Assembly (NCBI RefSeq): GCF_019797845.1
Contig: NZ_CP081864.1
Location: forward strand, 4,216,001 to 4,280,000
DNA length: 64,000 bases
Direction: 5' to 3'
Source of the DNA: Symbiopectobacterium purcellii
GTDB taxonomy: Bacteria > Pseudomonadota > Gammaproteobacteria > Enterobacterales > Enterobacteriaceae
The position numbers and the translations under genes are program-made. Position 1 is the stretch's first letter; each line of letters starts with the position of its first letter. The notes under the pieces were generated by a model. The model did no database searches and was not told the DNA's origin. It worked only from the letters and a program-made list of their open reading frames with translations. Shown one piece after another: positions 7,401 through 16,948 of the stretch.

Positions 7401-8876
7401 TCACTGTTGTCTATTGGCAACGGATGCCTTGATCAGGAACAAGCGAATAACGCTATGCATTTGGTTGGTTTTGGTGCTGAACAGGTGGCCAAGCACAGGG
7501 ATGCTGCCTAATAAAGGGACCTTCTTTTCCGACTCTATCTGCTTATCCTGTTTGAACCCGCCCAATAACAGGCTCTGCCCCGACTGCAACATGGCTTGCG
7601 AAGCGATTTCTGCATTTTGAATACCGGGCAAAGGCTCATCCTGACTGATGGGTTGGCTTTGTTGCCCATCCTTAATGTTCAGGCTCAACATGATGTTCTG
7701 CTTGCCATTCTGCTCTAACAGTCGAGGCGTAACGCGCAGTAGCGATCCGGTCGTCACGGACTCCAGTTTGACCATTCTGTCGCCCTCAAGCTTGGTGTAG
7801 AACGTGATATTCTTGTCCAACACGGCTTGAATATTGTTGAGTGTCACCACCGAAGGTTGCGATAACACATAGGCACGAGAGTTCTTTTCCAACGCGTTAA
7901 GGCGCACCATAAAGTTCGGCGTGTCTTTGATCACACTGGAGAACCCGCTGTCCAGGCTCCCCCCGCTATTATTGAAGCTGAGCATTCCGCCGCCGATTGA
8001 TGTCGCTGCACTCCAGTCAATGCCTAACTGGCTGATATCCGCAGCATCCACATCAATGATGGTCACAGAAATTTCGATCATTTCAGGCCGTTGATCCAAC
8101 TGGGTGATCAGTTGGCGATACCCTGCCATGTTAGCGCTGCGATCGCGCACGATGACCGCATTCTGACGCGGATCCGCAGAAAACATCGGCAGCCCCTGAG
8201 TCGCAGGCGTATTGTTGGCTGGCGCGGGCGCGCCGCCGCGAGTCATGTCACGCAGCACGCTGACAATGCCGGGCACCACAACGGTCTGATCGCGGTATTT
8301 ATACTGATCATCCAGCGCAGTGGCATATTTCAAGGGATATACCACAACGCTCACGGCATCATCCTGGCGTTTGCTAATATCGGAATCAAGGGTGGTTGCC
8401 AGTTGCGTAACGCGTTCCAGGCAGGCAGGCACGCCACTGATTTCCAGCGCATGCTCATTCAACACGGGGTAAATGACACAGCTCCGATCTTCAGGAACAT
8501 TCAGTCTGCGTAAATGTGCTGCAAAACGCTTGGCGGATAGCACATTGAGTGTTACAAGATGGCGCGACAGGCGCTGTGCGGGGTAAATAAACAGCGTATT
8601 GCCATCGTAATAAGAAACCAGATTATATTGACTCATCAACTTATACAGAATATCCAACGGCGGTCCTGGCAAGATAACGCCGCTGAAATTTTGCACAATC
8701 ACCGGATCGATATTCGTTGATGTATAATAGTTTTCCGCGAGATGCTGCAACAGAGAAGAGAGCGACATATTTTGTGCCCGCAATGAAAAATCATTGCCCT
8801 TCCACGGTAGGCTCTCGGCATAAGAAACCGAACAGAAAAAAAACAAAACCAAATGGGCGATTTTACATAGCTTCAT
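7401..8876 (-). CDS. ssaC: T3SS outer-membrane secretin SctC (SsaC)
   Basis: This 491-residue secretin forms the outer-membrane channel of the apparatus. It has a cleavable signal peptide (hydrophobic LVLFFFCSVSYA, cut about residue 20), then N-domains including VVVYPLKYATALDDQYKYRDQTVVVPGI, and a C-terminal secretin core with the hallmark VPLLGSIPVLGHLFS and the gate segment near AQAMLQSGQSLLLGGF. Length matches SsaC (about 497). Its start overlaps the end of ssaB by 14 bases, consistent with an ssaB-led operon. Confidence 0.97.
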   Translation of the reverse strand: MKLCKIAHLVLFFFCSVSYAESLPWKGNDFSLRAQNMSLSSLLQHLAENYYTSTNIDPVIVQNFSGVILPGPPLDILYKLMSQYNLVSYYDGNTLFIYPAQRLSRHLVTLNVLSAKRFAAHLRRLNVPEDRSCVIYPVLNEHALEISGVPACLERVTQLATTLDSDISKRQDDAVSVVVYPLKYATALDDQYKYRDQTVVVPGIVSVLRDMTRGGAPAPANNTPATQGLPMFSADPRQNAVIVRDRSANMAGYRQLITQLDQRPEMIEISVTIIDVDAADISQLGIDWSAATSIGGGMLSFNNSGGSLDSGFSSVIKDTPNFMVRLNALEKNSRAYVLSQPSVVTLNNIQAVLDKNITFYTKLEGDRMVKLESVTTGSLLRVTPRLLEQNGKQNIMLSLNIKDGQQSQPISQDEPLPGIQNAEIASQAMLQSGQSLLLGGFKQDKQIESEKKVPLLGSIPVLGHLFSTKTNQMHSVIRLFLIKASVANRQQ

Positions 8877-9258
8877 ATTCTTTTACCTGGCATGGGTATT
8901 TTTTACTCAAAATGAGGTATCGAAAATAACGCGTTAGCGCCACATGCATCTCTATTTGTTTTGCCATTACGTCGGCAGAGATTTTCTTATCATAGACACA
9001 GCACAGCCAACTTTTCTCATCGGATAAGTAGCAGGAAAAATCGTGAATTTCATGATGAGCCCCTAACAAACATGAAACATAACACAATGTTTCCAATGAT
9101 AAATCATGAGAGTCAACGAGGTATATTGCCAAAATCCAGGAGAAGTTGCATGAATAGCCTTTCGCTGGGAGATCCGCTATTTTCATCACGATTTCTCCTT
9201 TACTATTAGGCATGGATATATCCTCAACCAAAGGGATAGTTTTTAATAAATCAAGCAT
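8863..9258 (-). CDS. ssaB: SsaB/SpiC-like T3SS gatekeeper protein
   Basis: This protein of about 131 residues (SpiC has about 133) leads the minus-strand T3SS operon next to ssrA, exactly as in Salmonella. Resemblance is clear along the length: LLKTIPLVEDI, LCYVSCLLGAHHEIHDFSCYL and EMHVALTRYFRY parallel SpiC's LKGIPLIQDI, LAYVTLLLAAHPDVHDYAIQL and EKHLALTCILKN. SpiC acts with SsaM and SsaL to order secretion of translocators before effectors. The start at 9258 has a GGAGG site nine bases upstream. An in-frame ATG at 9318 lacks one. Confidence 0.88.
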   Translation of the reverse strand: MLDLLKTIPLVEDISMPNSKGEIVMKIADLPAKGYSCNFSWILAIYLVDSHDLSLETLCYVSCLLGAHHEIHDFSCYLSDEKSWLCCVYDKKISADVMAKQIEMHVALTRYFRYLILSKKYPCQVKEYEAM

Positions 9259-9487
9259 ATAGAACAACCTCCATGGGATAATCTTATTCTCAAATGCAAT
9301 GAGGATCTTAGACATCAACCTTATACCTGATTTTTACTTACGGTGAGGTTATATATATTTACAAATTAAAACAATTGCGGCGCTAAAGCCTTTATAGTTT
9401 TAGTGAAAATTACCGTGTTAGAGAAAACCGACAGACGTAAATTCATTCGCCCACAGGGGCTATTTCATTTAGACACCATTTTCGGGT
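9259..9487. promoter_or_regulatory. Divergent ssaB/ssrA promoter region
   Basis: This AT-rich 229-base stretch separates the T3SS operon from its own regulator pair. In Salmonella the equivalent region is bound by SsrB, OmpR, SlyA and H-NS. The divergent layout shows that promoters must lie here, but I cannot assign boxes with certainty. The base composition is clearly more AT-rich than the flanking metabolic genes. Confidence 0.6.
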
Positions 9488-12256
9488 ATGACAATGAAAA
9501 GAAAGCGCTCATTGGTGAGTAAACCGACATTATTCATATCACTGTGCTTATTTATTATCTGGCTGGTTTCTGTTTTCGCTGCAACCTATGCCTCACTTAA
9601 CCAGGAAAAACATTATTTAATTGAGAATCTAACGCACTTTTCCACCCTGAGGGCAACGTTAACCAATCACCGTTTTGAAGGTGCAGAACGGGATGCGCAA
9701 ATATTGGCACACCGCTACCACTTGTATCACAGCAGTGCCGCAGACAAGGCGGTAGTCGATAAAAGTGAAAGCTGTTACCTGCCTATTGATACCAGCGCCT
9801 GTATCCCCAAAACGGTTCAAGAGCAGGATCGCAGCTTTATCCAGGTTTACGGCACCGCTGGGCAAACTTATTACCTCGACAGCTTTGTGCTGGATAGCCG
9901 CTATGGCATCTCGCTGTTGCCCCCTCGCGAGCATGCCGCCGACTATTTTTCGCGTCGTCACACCGAGTTAACGGAATTGCTTGGTAGCCCCGTCAACCAC
10001 AATATGCACTGGGGCGAACCCAAGTACACAGAGGGCGTGGGCTGGAGCATCTCCGTTGCGGCTACCAGTTCACAGGGTACGCTCGCCGGGCTTTCAGTCA
10101 AATTAAGCGATGTGCTCTCCTACGGCCAACTGTTCTCTGGCAGCGATATCAGCCTCTGGCTGGATATGCAAAATCACATCCTGCCTTTTTCCCTGCTCAA
10201 CGAGAAGCAAGGCCAGGCATTACAAGCGCTGTTCAACGACGTCACACTGCATGATGGCTGGCAGGAAATTCCCGGCTATCTGGTGCTGCGCACCCAGTTG
10301 AAAGGGCCGGGCTGGCAACAGGTTATCCTGTATCCAACCCGGGATATCATCCACCGGTCGCTGTCTATCGTCATCAGCCAGTTGCCTTTCGCATTAGCGA
10401 CATTAGTCCTCCTTGCGCTGATGCTGTTGGGGCTGCTCCATCGTCATCTGGCCCGGCCGTTGCAGGACTTTGTCGATATCATCAATAAGACGAAATGGGC
10501 ACCACTGTCGCTGCGTTTGCCGGAGAACCGTCAGGATGAACTTGGCAGTATTGCTCAGGCTTACAATCGGCTGTTGAACGATCTGCGCGTGCAGCATGAC
10601 AACCTGGAAAATACCGTGGTTGAACGCACGCGCGAGTTGATTATCGCCAAACAGCAGGCGGAACAGGCCAACAAACGCAAAAGCAGCCACCTGACAACCA
10701 TCAGTCATGAACTGCGCACGCCGCTCAGCGGTTCACTGGGTGCACTGGAGCTACTCCAACTCACCCCGCTATGCGCCAAGCAAAGTCACCTGGCGGAAAC
10801 GGCCCGGCTTTGCACCCTCTCATTGCTGGATATCATCAACAACCTGTTGGATTTCTCGCGTATCGAGTCAGGACAAATCTCGCTGCACGTTGAGCAGACA
10901 GCGCTGCTCCCGCTGATCGATCGCGCGATGTACACCATTCAGGGACCGGGAAAAAGCAAAGGATTGATGCTGCGTACCACGGTCAGCGGTGATGTGCCCT
11001 TGCTTATCGATATGGATGCGACGCGCGTACGGCAAATTCTGGTGAATCTGCTGGGAAATGCGGTCAAATTTACGGATAACGGAGGGATAACGCTCAGCGT
11101 CACACGCAACGACAACACGCTGATCTTTGCCGTTTGTGACAGTGGTAAAGGCATTGCCTCTGCCGATCATGATGCGGTATTCACCCCCTTCTTTCAGAGC
11201 CAGGGAAACATTCAGGGGACCGGGCTTGGGCTGACGATTGCCTCGAATCTGGCCCGAATGATGGGGGGATGGCTGGATCTCAACAGCTCGGTAGGGCTCG
11301 GTACCTGCATCTCTTTTATGATGCCGCTCGGTAAATACGCCACACCCACGCCATTAAACGGCGATATTGCCGCGCCATTGGCACTGCACCGTCAACTGAG
11401 CGAATGGGGACTGACATGCCATTCCGCAGCGCATGGCAGTGCCCTGTCTGCCGACGAACTTGGCTTTCTGCCGGGCAAACTCTATACGCTGGCTGCTCAG
11501 ATAACGTCAGGCATCACCGACACCGATAAGGCGGTGATCCCGGTTCAACCCTGGCGATTGCATATCCTGCTCGTTGATGATGCGACAATAAACCGCGACA
11601 TCATTGGTGCCATGCTGAGACTGCTCGGGCAAAACGTCACTACCGCCAGTAACGGCCGAGAAGCACTGGCGTGTGGGCGACAACAGCGTTTTGATCTGGT
11701 GTTGATGGATGTCTGCATGCCGGAGATGGATGGCCTGACCTGCACCCAGCAGTGGCGTAAAGACAGCAAGAATCAGGATACGGAATGCGCCATTATGGCC
11801 CTGTCAGCCAACACCGCCTCGGAAGAAATTGTCCGTTGCAAGCAAGCCGGTATGCACCACTACCTGACCAAGCCCGTCACGCTGGCGCATTTGGCCGATG
11901 GCATCAGCATCGCCGCCGAATATCAGCTTCAGCGAGAAATCGATCTGCAAGAGCAAGATAACCTGATGGACAAAGCCATCATCGATATCACACACCCCAC
12001 TATGCGACGAAAAATCCGTCGTTCACTGCGAGAATTGCTGTCAAGCATTGAACAAAATTCAAGCGATCAGAAAAAAACTATCACGCTGTTGCATACCCTA
12101 AAAGGATGCATCGGGCAGGCTGGTCTCGGTCCATTGCTGTGCGATGTGATCGATATAGAGAACCGGGTTAAACGTGGACTGCCATTATCCAACGCGGAAA
12201 TTGCAGAGCTACGTCTTACGCTGGATGTCGCTTTACGTTTGAAATGCTCAACGTAA
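9488..12256 (+). CDS. ssrA: SsrA-type hybrid sensor histidine kinase
   Basis: A 922-residue three-module sensor that should phosphorylate SsrB. Order: membrane helix at about 14-33, periplasmic sensor of about 260 residues, second helix at about 297-318, HAMP linker, HisKA with SHELRTPLSG (phosphorylated His407), HATPase with LVNLLGNAVKFTDNGG and GTGLGLTIASNL, receiver domain with MDVCMPEMDG (Asp741), and C-terminal HPt with LLHTLKGC (His869). Domain order and length match Salmonella SsrA (about 920). A second ATG six bases in (9494) is an alternative start. It is transcribed divergently from ssaB and is followed after 30 bases by ssrB. Confidence 0.95.
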   Translation: MTMKRKRSLVSKPTLFISLCLFIIWLVSVFAATYASLNQEKHYLIENLTHFSTLRATLTNHRFEGAERDAQILAHRYHLYHSSAADKAVVDKSESCYLPIDTSACIPKTVQEQDRSFIQVYGTAGQTYYLDSFVLDSRYGISLLPPREHAADYFSRRHTELTELLGSPVNHNMHWGEPKYTEGVGWSISVAATSSQGTLAGLSVKLSDVLSYGQLFSGSDISLWLDMQNHILPFSLLNEKQGQALQALFNDVTLHDGWQEIPGYLVLRTQLKGPGWQQVILYPTRDIIHRSLSIVISQLPFALATLVLLALMLLGLLHRHLARPLQDFVDIINKTKWAPLSLRLPENRQDELGSIAQAYNRLLNDLRVQHDNLENTVVERTRELIIAKQQAEQANKRKSSHLTTISHELRTPLSGSLGALELLQLTPLCAKQSHLAETARLCTLSLLDIINNLLDFSRIESGQISLHVEQTALLPLIDRAMYTIQGPGKSKGLMLRTTVSGDVPLLIDMDATRVRQILVNLLGNAVKFTDNGGITLSVTRNDNTLIFAVCDSGKGIASADHDAVFTPFFQSQGNIQGTGLGLTIASNLARMMGGWLDLNSSVGLGTCISFMMPLGKYATPTPLNGDIAAPLALHRQLSEWGLTCHSAAHGSALSADELGFLPGKLYTLAAQITSGITDTDKAVIPVQPWRLHILLVDDATINRDIIGAMLRLLGQNVTTASNGREALACGRQQRFDLVLMDVCMPEMDGLTCTQQWRKDSKNQDTECAIMALSANTASEEIVRCKQAGMHHYLTKPVTLAHLADGISIAAEYQLQREIDLQEQDNLMDKAIIDITHPTMRRKIRRSLRELLSSIEQNSSDQKKTITLLHTLKGCIGQAGLGPLLCDVIDIENRVKRGLPLSNAEIAELRLTLDVALRLKCST

Positions 12257-12286
12257 AGAGCAACGTTTTGTTGAGAGGAATGGAAT

Positions 12287-12922
12287 ATGAACGATCATAA
12301 AATTTTGCTGGTGGACGATCACGAGTTGATCATAAACGGCATTATCAATTTGCTGGTGCCCTATCCGCGCTTTCGTATTATTGCGCACACTGAAAATGGC
12401 CTTGAGGTCTATAACGCCTGCCGCCTGCATGAACCTGATATAGTGATCCTCGATCTGGGATTACCGGGCATCAATGGGCTGGACCTTATCCCGCAACTCT
12501 GTTCGCGCTGGCCTAAAATGGCCATCCTCGCGTACACCGCACACAACGAGGAGTTTATGGCAATACGCACCCTGTCGGCGGGTGCCATGGGATACGTATT
12601 GAAAAACAGCAGCCAAAAGACATTATTGGCTGCAATCCAGACTATGGCCGTCCGAAAACGGTATATCGACCCAGCGCTCAACCGAGATGCCATCAACTCC
12701 GCCCTGAACACGGAAGGGGACAGTCCGGAGTTGCTGACACCGCGTGAACGGCAAATATTGAGACTTATTGCCAACAGCTACACCAACCGCCTTATCGGCG
12801 AGCAACTGTGCATCAGCGTTAAAACGGTCGAAACCCATCGGCTGAACATTATGAAAAAACTCAATGTACATAAAGTGACAGAGTTGCTTAATTGCTCAAG
12901 GCGCTTAGGGCTAACTGATTAA
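12287..12922 (+). CDS. ssrB: SsrB-type NarL/FixJ response regulator of the T3SS
   Basis: This 211-residue regulator has a receiver domain (ILLVDDHE; phospho-acceptor Asp56 in VILDLGLPG) and a LuxR-type DNA-binding domain (LTPRERQILRLIANSYTNRLIGEQLCISVKTVETHRLNIMKKL). Length equals Salmonella SsrB within one residue. A cysteine stands at position 203 (LLNCSRRLG), the position of the redox/nitrosylation-sensitive Cys203 described in Salmonella SsrB. A GAGAGGA ribosome-binding site precedes the ATG. It is predicted to activate the divergent T3SS operon. Confidence 0.95.
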   Translation: MNDHKILLVDDHELIINGIINLLVPYPRFRIIAHTENGLEVYNACRLHEPDIVILDLGLPGINGLDLIPQLCSRWPKMAILAYTAHNEEFMAIRTLSAGAMGYVLKNSSQKTLLAAIQTMAVRKRYIDPALNRDAINSALNTEGDSPELLTPRERQILRLIANSYTNRLIGEQLCISVKTVETHRLNIMKKLNVHKVTELLNCSRRLGLTD

Positions 12923-12947
12923 GTTTTTATACCAGGCCACACTTTAT

Positions 12948-12967
12948 AGCGCCTGTTAACAGGCGCT
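12948..12967. terminator. Perfect 20-base palindrome between convergent ssrB and dehydrogenase genes
   Basis: AGCGCCTGTTAACAGGCGCT is a perfect inverted repeat that overlaps the stop codon of the minus-strand dehydrogenase gene and lies 26 bases after ssrB. It can form a hairpin on either strand. There is no long T-run, so activity as an intrinsic terminator is uncertain. Confidence 0.45.
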
Positions 12968-14038
12968 GATAGCCAGACGTTCTACGCGATGGATGTCATC
13001 GCGTAACGTCTCGCGGGTAACGATATGAGGCATATTGCCCATATCCGGTGCCGTCACCGCCGCATTCAATATGGCCGCCTGTTCTTCTGGAGTCAGGGTT
13101 GGGGCAATCGCTGCCAGTGATGTTGGGATGGCACACGCCTTCGCCAACGCAATGGCTTCAAGCAATTCCGCATCGCTACGCCCTTCCTGCGCCAGCAAAC
13201 AGAGATTACCAAACCCCACCAGCAGACCATGTCCGTAAGCACGCGTCTTATCGCACACAGTAAAGCCCTCGTAGAGCGCATGGGCCGCCGCCGCATGGGC
13301 ACCATTACTCATCAGCGAGGTCAATCCGGCAAACAAAAAGATGGCATCAAGCACCTGATCCAACGCCGGTGTCGCCTGCTGTTGTCGTACGGCTTCGCAG
13401 GAAGCGGCACCAAATCGGGCAATCTGTTGGTAGCAAAGCTGGCTGTTTGCCATAGAGGACGCACCAAAACCGGTGACATCCTTATTACCGCTAATGGCGC
13501 GCAGTTCATACCATTTTGCCAGCGTATCGCCCAACCCCGCGGCTAACCAGCGCAGTGGTGCTTTAGCCAGAATATCGGAATCAATAATCACCGCGGCGGG
13601 CGCGACAGGCAGATGATACAAATCACGAAAATGACCGTCGTCATCATAGCGAATCGTCAGTGGCGTCACCGCAGCACAGGTTGCCGCGATGGTCGGCAGG
13701 GTGATAACCGGACGGGCTGTTTCCAGTCCAACAGCTTTTCCTGTATCCAACGCCTTCCCACCGCCCACCGCGATAATCACATCGGCAGCATGGGTGCGTA
13801 CGTCTTGTGCCAGACGTAAAATTTGTGTTTCGCTGCACTCGCCGCCGTACCAGATGTCGGCGCACTTGCTCACACCGGCTGCGGCCAGTTGTGCATCAAT
13901 CAGGGCTGACGCCGCCTCCAACGCATGTTTCCCCCCCAAAACCAAAGCACGTTTACCCAGCGCTGAAGCGATGGCGCCCAACTGGTTAATCGCGCCTGCG
14001 CCGCGTACCACGCGCGCAGGAAAATAGACCTGTTGCAT
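12956..14038 (-). CDS. Iron-containing alcohol dehydrogenase family protein (GldA/YbdH-like)
   Basis: A 360-residue NAD(P)- and metal-dependent dehydrogenase. It shows the nucleotide-binding GGGKALDTGKAV and the segment LPTIAATCAAVTPL, both nearly as in E. coli YbdH (HcxA, 2-oxo/hydroxycarboxylate dehydrogenase), plus metal-ligand regions around GLGDTLAKWYE and H-rich AHAAAAHALYEGF. It is the last gene of the hutH-hutU-aminotransferase series, 40 bases after the aminotransferase, with a CGGAGA ribosome-binding site. In E. coli, ybdH neighbours the aminotransferase gene ybdL, so the pairing recurs. A role in reducing imidazolepyruvate to imidazolelactate is an inference from context only. Confidence 0.75.
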   Translation of the reverse strand: MQQVYFPARVVRGAGAINQLGAIASALGKRALVLGGKHALEAASALIDAQLAAAGVSKCADIWYGGECSETQILRLAQDVRTHAADVIIAVGGGKALDTGKAVGLETARPVITLPTIAATCAAVTPLTIRYDDDGHFRDLYHLPVAPAAVIIDSDILAKAPLRWLAAGLGDTLAKWYELRAISGNKDVTGFGASSMANSQLCYQQIARFGAASCEAVRQQQATPALDQVLDAIFLFAGLTSLMSNGAHAAAAHALYEGFTVCDKTRAYGHGLLVGFGNLCLLAQEGRSDAELLEAIALAKACAIPTSLAAIAPTLTPEEQAAILNAAVTAPDMGNMPHIVTRETLRDDIHRVERLAISAC

Positions 14039-14078
14039 GTATTCTCCGTAATTATTCAGTCAATTGGCCGAAGCGGGA

Positions 14079-15191
14079 TTACTGCGCACACTGACGCAGC
14101 GCCGCAATACACTGTTGGTTGGCGGCCTCAGATCCCACCGAGATCCGCAGCCATTGGGTATATCCGGCTTCCAGCCAGGGCTTCACAATCACCCCGAAAT
14201 GCAATAAACGCTCAGCCAACGCCGCGCTATCCTGTGCGACATTCACAAACAGGAAATTGGTCTGCGACGGCGCCACACCCCACCCCATGGCGAGCAGTTG
14301 ATCTCTGAGCCAGGCCCGCTGCTGCGTGACATGGGTGACACTGCGTGCCACGTGCGCCACATCCAACAGCGCGGCCTGTGCCGCAGCCTGCGCCATACGA
14401 TTGATATTGAACGGTGTACGCACGCGGTCGAGCAGTTCAACCATCTCGGCATGACACGCCAAACCATACCCCACACGCAAGCCAGCCAGACCGTATGCCT
14501 TGGAAAACGTGCGCAACACAATCCACGGTCGCGCCTGCTGACGTAATACGCAGAGGCTATAGGGATAATCAGGGTGCGCGGCGCAGTACTCATAATACGC
14601 TTCGTCGATCACCAACACGCAGTCCGGCGGCGTCATGGCAATCAGGCGTTCGAATCCCTCACGCCCCAACATGCAACCCACGGGGTTGGAGGGGTTACTG
14701 AACACCACCATTTTGGCCGGTTGTGCCAGCGCCTGCGCCCAGGCATCCAGGTCGTACTCCATCTGCACATTCACTGGCACCAGCGTCACCTCAGCCCCTA
14801 ACATGTTGGGATACAGGTGATGCAGCCCAAAAGAGGGCAGCAGCGTAACAACCCGATCGCCCGGATTGAGAAAAGCCAGACACAGCATTTCAAGCAGATT
14901 TTCCGAGCCGTTACCCATCACCACCGGTTCCGGCGTCATCCCGGTGCGTGCGGCAATGACCGCGCGCAATTGGAGACTCGCCGGATCGGGATAACAGGCC
15001 GTGCGCGTCACTTCAGCCCACAACGCCGCATCGGCCAACGGACTCATGCCCAGTGGGTTTTCATTGCTGGCAAGGCGGGCAATGTCCTTCACAGCAAAGC
15101 GCTGGCGCACCGCATCATCAGACAATCCTGAGTTATAGCGTCCCAGTTGGCGGGCTTCGCGCCGCGCCAGTCGTTCAATCGTTTCTTTCAT
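14079..15191 (-). CDS. HisC-like PLP-dependent aminotransferase in the hut operon
   Basis: About 370 residues, fold type I aminotransferase of the histidinol-phosphate aminotransferase group. Visible features are LASNENPLG near the N-terminus, VFSNPSNPVG, VIDEAYYEY with the PLP-ring Asp, the Schiff-base lysine in RTFSKAYGLAGLRVGYG, and the C-terminal LRISVG arginine motif. The ATG at 15191 has a GAGG site and lies 23 bases after hutU; an in-frame start at 15260 would overlap hutU. Biosynthetic hisC would normally sit in the his operon, so this paralogue in a degradation operon probably transaminates histidine or a related amino acid. Confidence 0.8.
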   Translation of the reverse strand: MKETIERLARREARQLGRYNSGLSDDAVRQRFAVKDIARLASNENPLGMSPLADAALWAEVTRTACYPDPASLQLRAVIAARTGMTPEPVVMGNGSENLLEMLCLAFLNPGDRVVTLLPSFGLHHLYPNMLGAEVTLVPVNVQMEYDLDAWAQALAQPAKMVVFSNPSNPVGCMLGREGFERLIAMTPPDCVLVIDEAYYEYCAAHPDYPYSLCVLRQQARPWIVLRTFSKAYGLAGLRVGYGLACHAEMVELLDRVRTPFNINRMAQAAAQAALLDVAHVARSVTHVTQQRAWLRDQLLAMGWGVAPSQTNFLFVNVAQDSAALAERLLHFGVIVKPWLEAGYTQWLRISVGSEAANQQCIAALRQCAQ

Positions 15192-15214
15192 GATGACCTC
15201 AGCGGCGCGCTCCG

Positions 15215-16903
15215 TTAGCCCTTCACCATCGGCAAGTTCAACCCATGCTGCGCAGCGCACGCGATAGCGCTCTCATACCCTGCATCCGCATGGCGCATCA
15301 CGCCCGTTGCCGGGTCGTTCCACAGCACGCGCGCCAGACGTTCATCGGCCTGTTCGCTGCCGTCACACACGATCACCGTGCCCGCATGCTGTGAGAAGCC
15401 CATACCCACGCCGCCGCCGTGATGCAGACTGACCCAGGTTGCGCCACCCGCCGTGTTTAACAGCGCATTGAGCAACGGCCAGTCGGATACCGCGTCCGAG
15501 CCATCGCGCATCGCTTCGGTTTCCCGATTGGGTGAGGCAACTGATCCGCAGTCCAGATGATCGCGACCAATCACAATCGGCGCTTTCAACTCGCCATTGC
15601 GTACCATCTCATTGAAAGCCAACCCTGCCAGATGGCGCTCTCCCAATCCCAACCAGCAAATGCGTGCGGGTAATCCCTGGAAGGCGATGCGCTCTTGCGC
15701 CATATCCAGCCAGCGGAGTAACGACGTGTTCTCGGGAAACAGCGCTTTGAGCTTGGCATCGGTACGCGCGATATCCTCCGGATCGCCTGACAGCGCCACC
15801 CAGCGGAATGGGCCTTTGCCCTGACAGAATAATGGGCGAATATAGGCAGGCACAAAACCGGGGAAATCGAACGCGTTAGCCACCCCCTCTTCCAGTGCCA
15901 TCTGGCGGATATTGTTGCCATAATCCACCGTAGGGATACCCATATGGTGGAATTCCAGCATCGCCTGCACATGCACCGCCATCGAGGCTTTGGCCGCCTT
16001 TTCTACCGCTTTCGGATCGCGAGTGCGCATCGCTGTCCAGTGCGCCACGTCCCATCCTTGCGGCAGATAACCGTTAATCGGATCGTGCGCCGAGGTTTGA
16101 TCGGTCACGATATCCGGGCGCATCCCTCCGGCCTTGGCGCGTTTCACCAGTTCTGGCACCACGTCCGCCGCGTTACCCAACAGGCCCACAGAAATGGCGC
16201 GTCCCGCTTTGCACGCCTCATCGATCATTGCCAGCGCTTCATCCAGATCGGTGGCTTTGTAATCGAGATAACGTGTACGCAGGCGAAAATCAATGCGTGA
16301 CTCCTGGCACTCGATCGCCAGCACGCTGGCACCGGCCAGCACGCCGGCCAACGGCTGCGCGCCCCCCATGCCGCCCAAGCCAGCGGTCAGGATCCACCGC
16401 CCGCGCAAATCGCCGTTGTAGTGCTGCTGCCCTGCTTCAGCAAAGGTTTCGTAGGTTCCCTGCACAATGCCCTGCGCACCGATGTAGATCCATGAACCCG
16501 CCGTCATCTGGCCGTACATCATCAATCCATCACGGTCTAGCTTATTGAAGTGATCCCAGTTGGCCCAGTGCGGCACCAGATTCGAGTTGGCGATCAGCAC
16601 GCGCGGCGCGTTTTCATGGGTACGGAAAACGCCCACCGGTTTACCAGACTGCACCAACAGCGTTTCATCCCCTTTGAGGGCGCGCAGAGAGGCGAGTATC
16701 GCGTCAAAACAGGCCCAGTTGCGTGCCGCTTTGCCAATTCCACCGTACACCACCAGATCTTCGGGCCGTTCGGCAACGTCTGGATCCAGGTTATTCTGGA
16801 TCATGCGGTACGCCGCTTCGATCAGCCAGTTTTCACAATGCAGTTCACTGCCGTGGGGTGCTCTCACTTCACGCGCACCCGCCTGTTCCACAGATAAGGT
16901 CAT
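15215..16903 (-). CDS. hutU: Urocanate hydratase HutU
   Basis: HutU converts urocanate to 4-imidazolone-5-propionate with tightly bound NAD+, the second step of histidine breakdown. The 562-residue length is standard. Conserved parts are [11 protein letters not shown], the NAD-binding [33 protein letters not shown], and the catalytic-cysteine region [13 protein letters not shown]. The gene starts 45 bases after hutH, with AAAGGAA as ribosome-binding site, and is presumably co-transcribed with it under the operator in front of hutH. Confidence 0.98.
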   Translation of the reverse strand: MTLSVEQAGAREVRAPHGSELHCENWLIEAAYRMIQNNLDPDVAERPEDLVVYGGIGKAARNWACFDAILASLRALKGDETLLVQSGKPVGVFRTHENAPRVLIANSNLVPHWANWDHFNKLDRDGLMMYGQMTAGSWIYIGAQGIVQGTYETFAEAGQQHYNGDLRGRWILTAGLGGMGGAQPLAGVLAGASVLAIECQESRIDFRLRTRYLDYKATDLDEALAMIDEACKAGRAISVGLLGNAADVVPELVKRAKAGGMRPDIVTDQTSAHDPINGYLPQGWDVAHWTAMRTRDPKAVEKAAKASMAVHVQAMLEFHHMGIPTVDYGNNIRQMALEEGVANAFDFPGFVPAYIRPLFCQGKGPFRWVALSGDPEDIARTDAKLKALFPENTSLLRWLDMAQERIAFQGLPARICWLGLGERHLAGLAFNEMVRNGELKAPIVIGRDHLDCGSVASPNRETEAMRDGSDAVSDWPLLNALLNTAGGATWVSLHHGGGVGMGFSQHAGTVIVCDGSEQADERLARVLWNDPATGVMRHADAGYESAIACAAQHGLNLPMVKG

Positions 16904-16948
16904 AATGCTGTTCCTTTGATATTCGGTTAATGTCCGTAGCCTGTCGGG

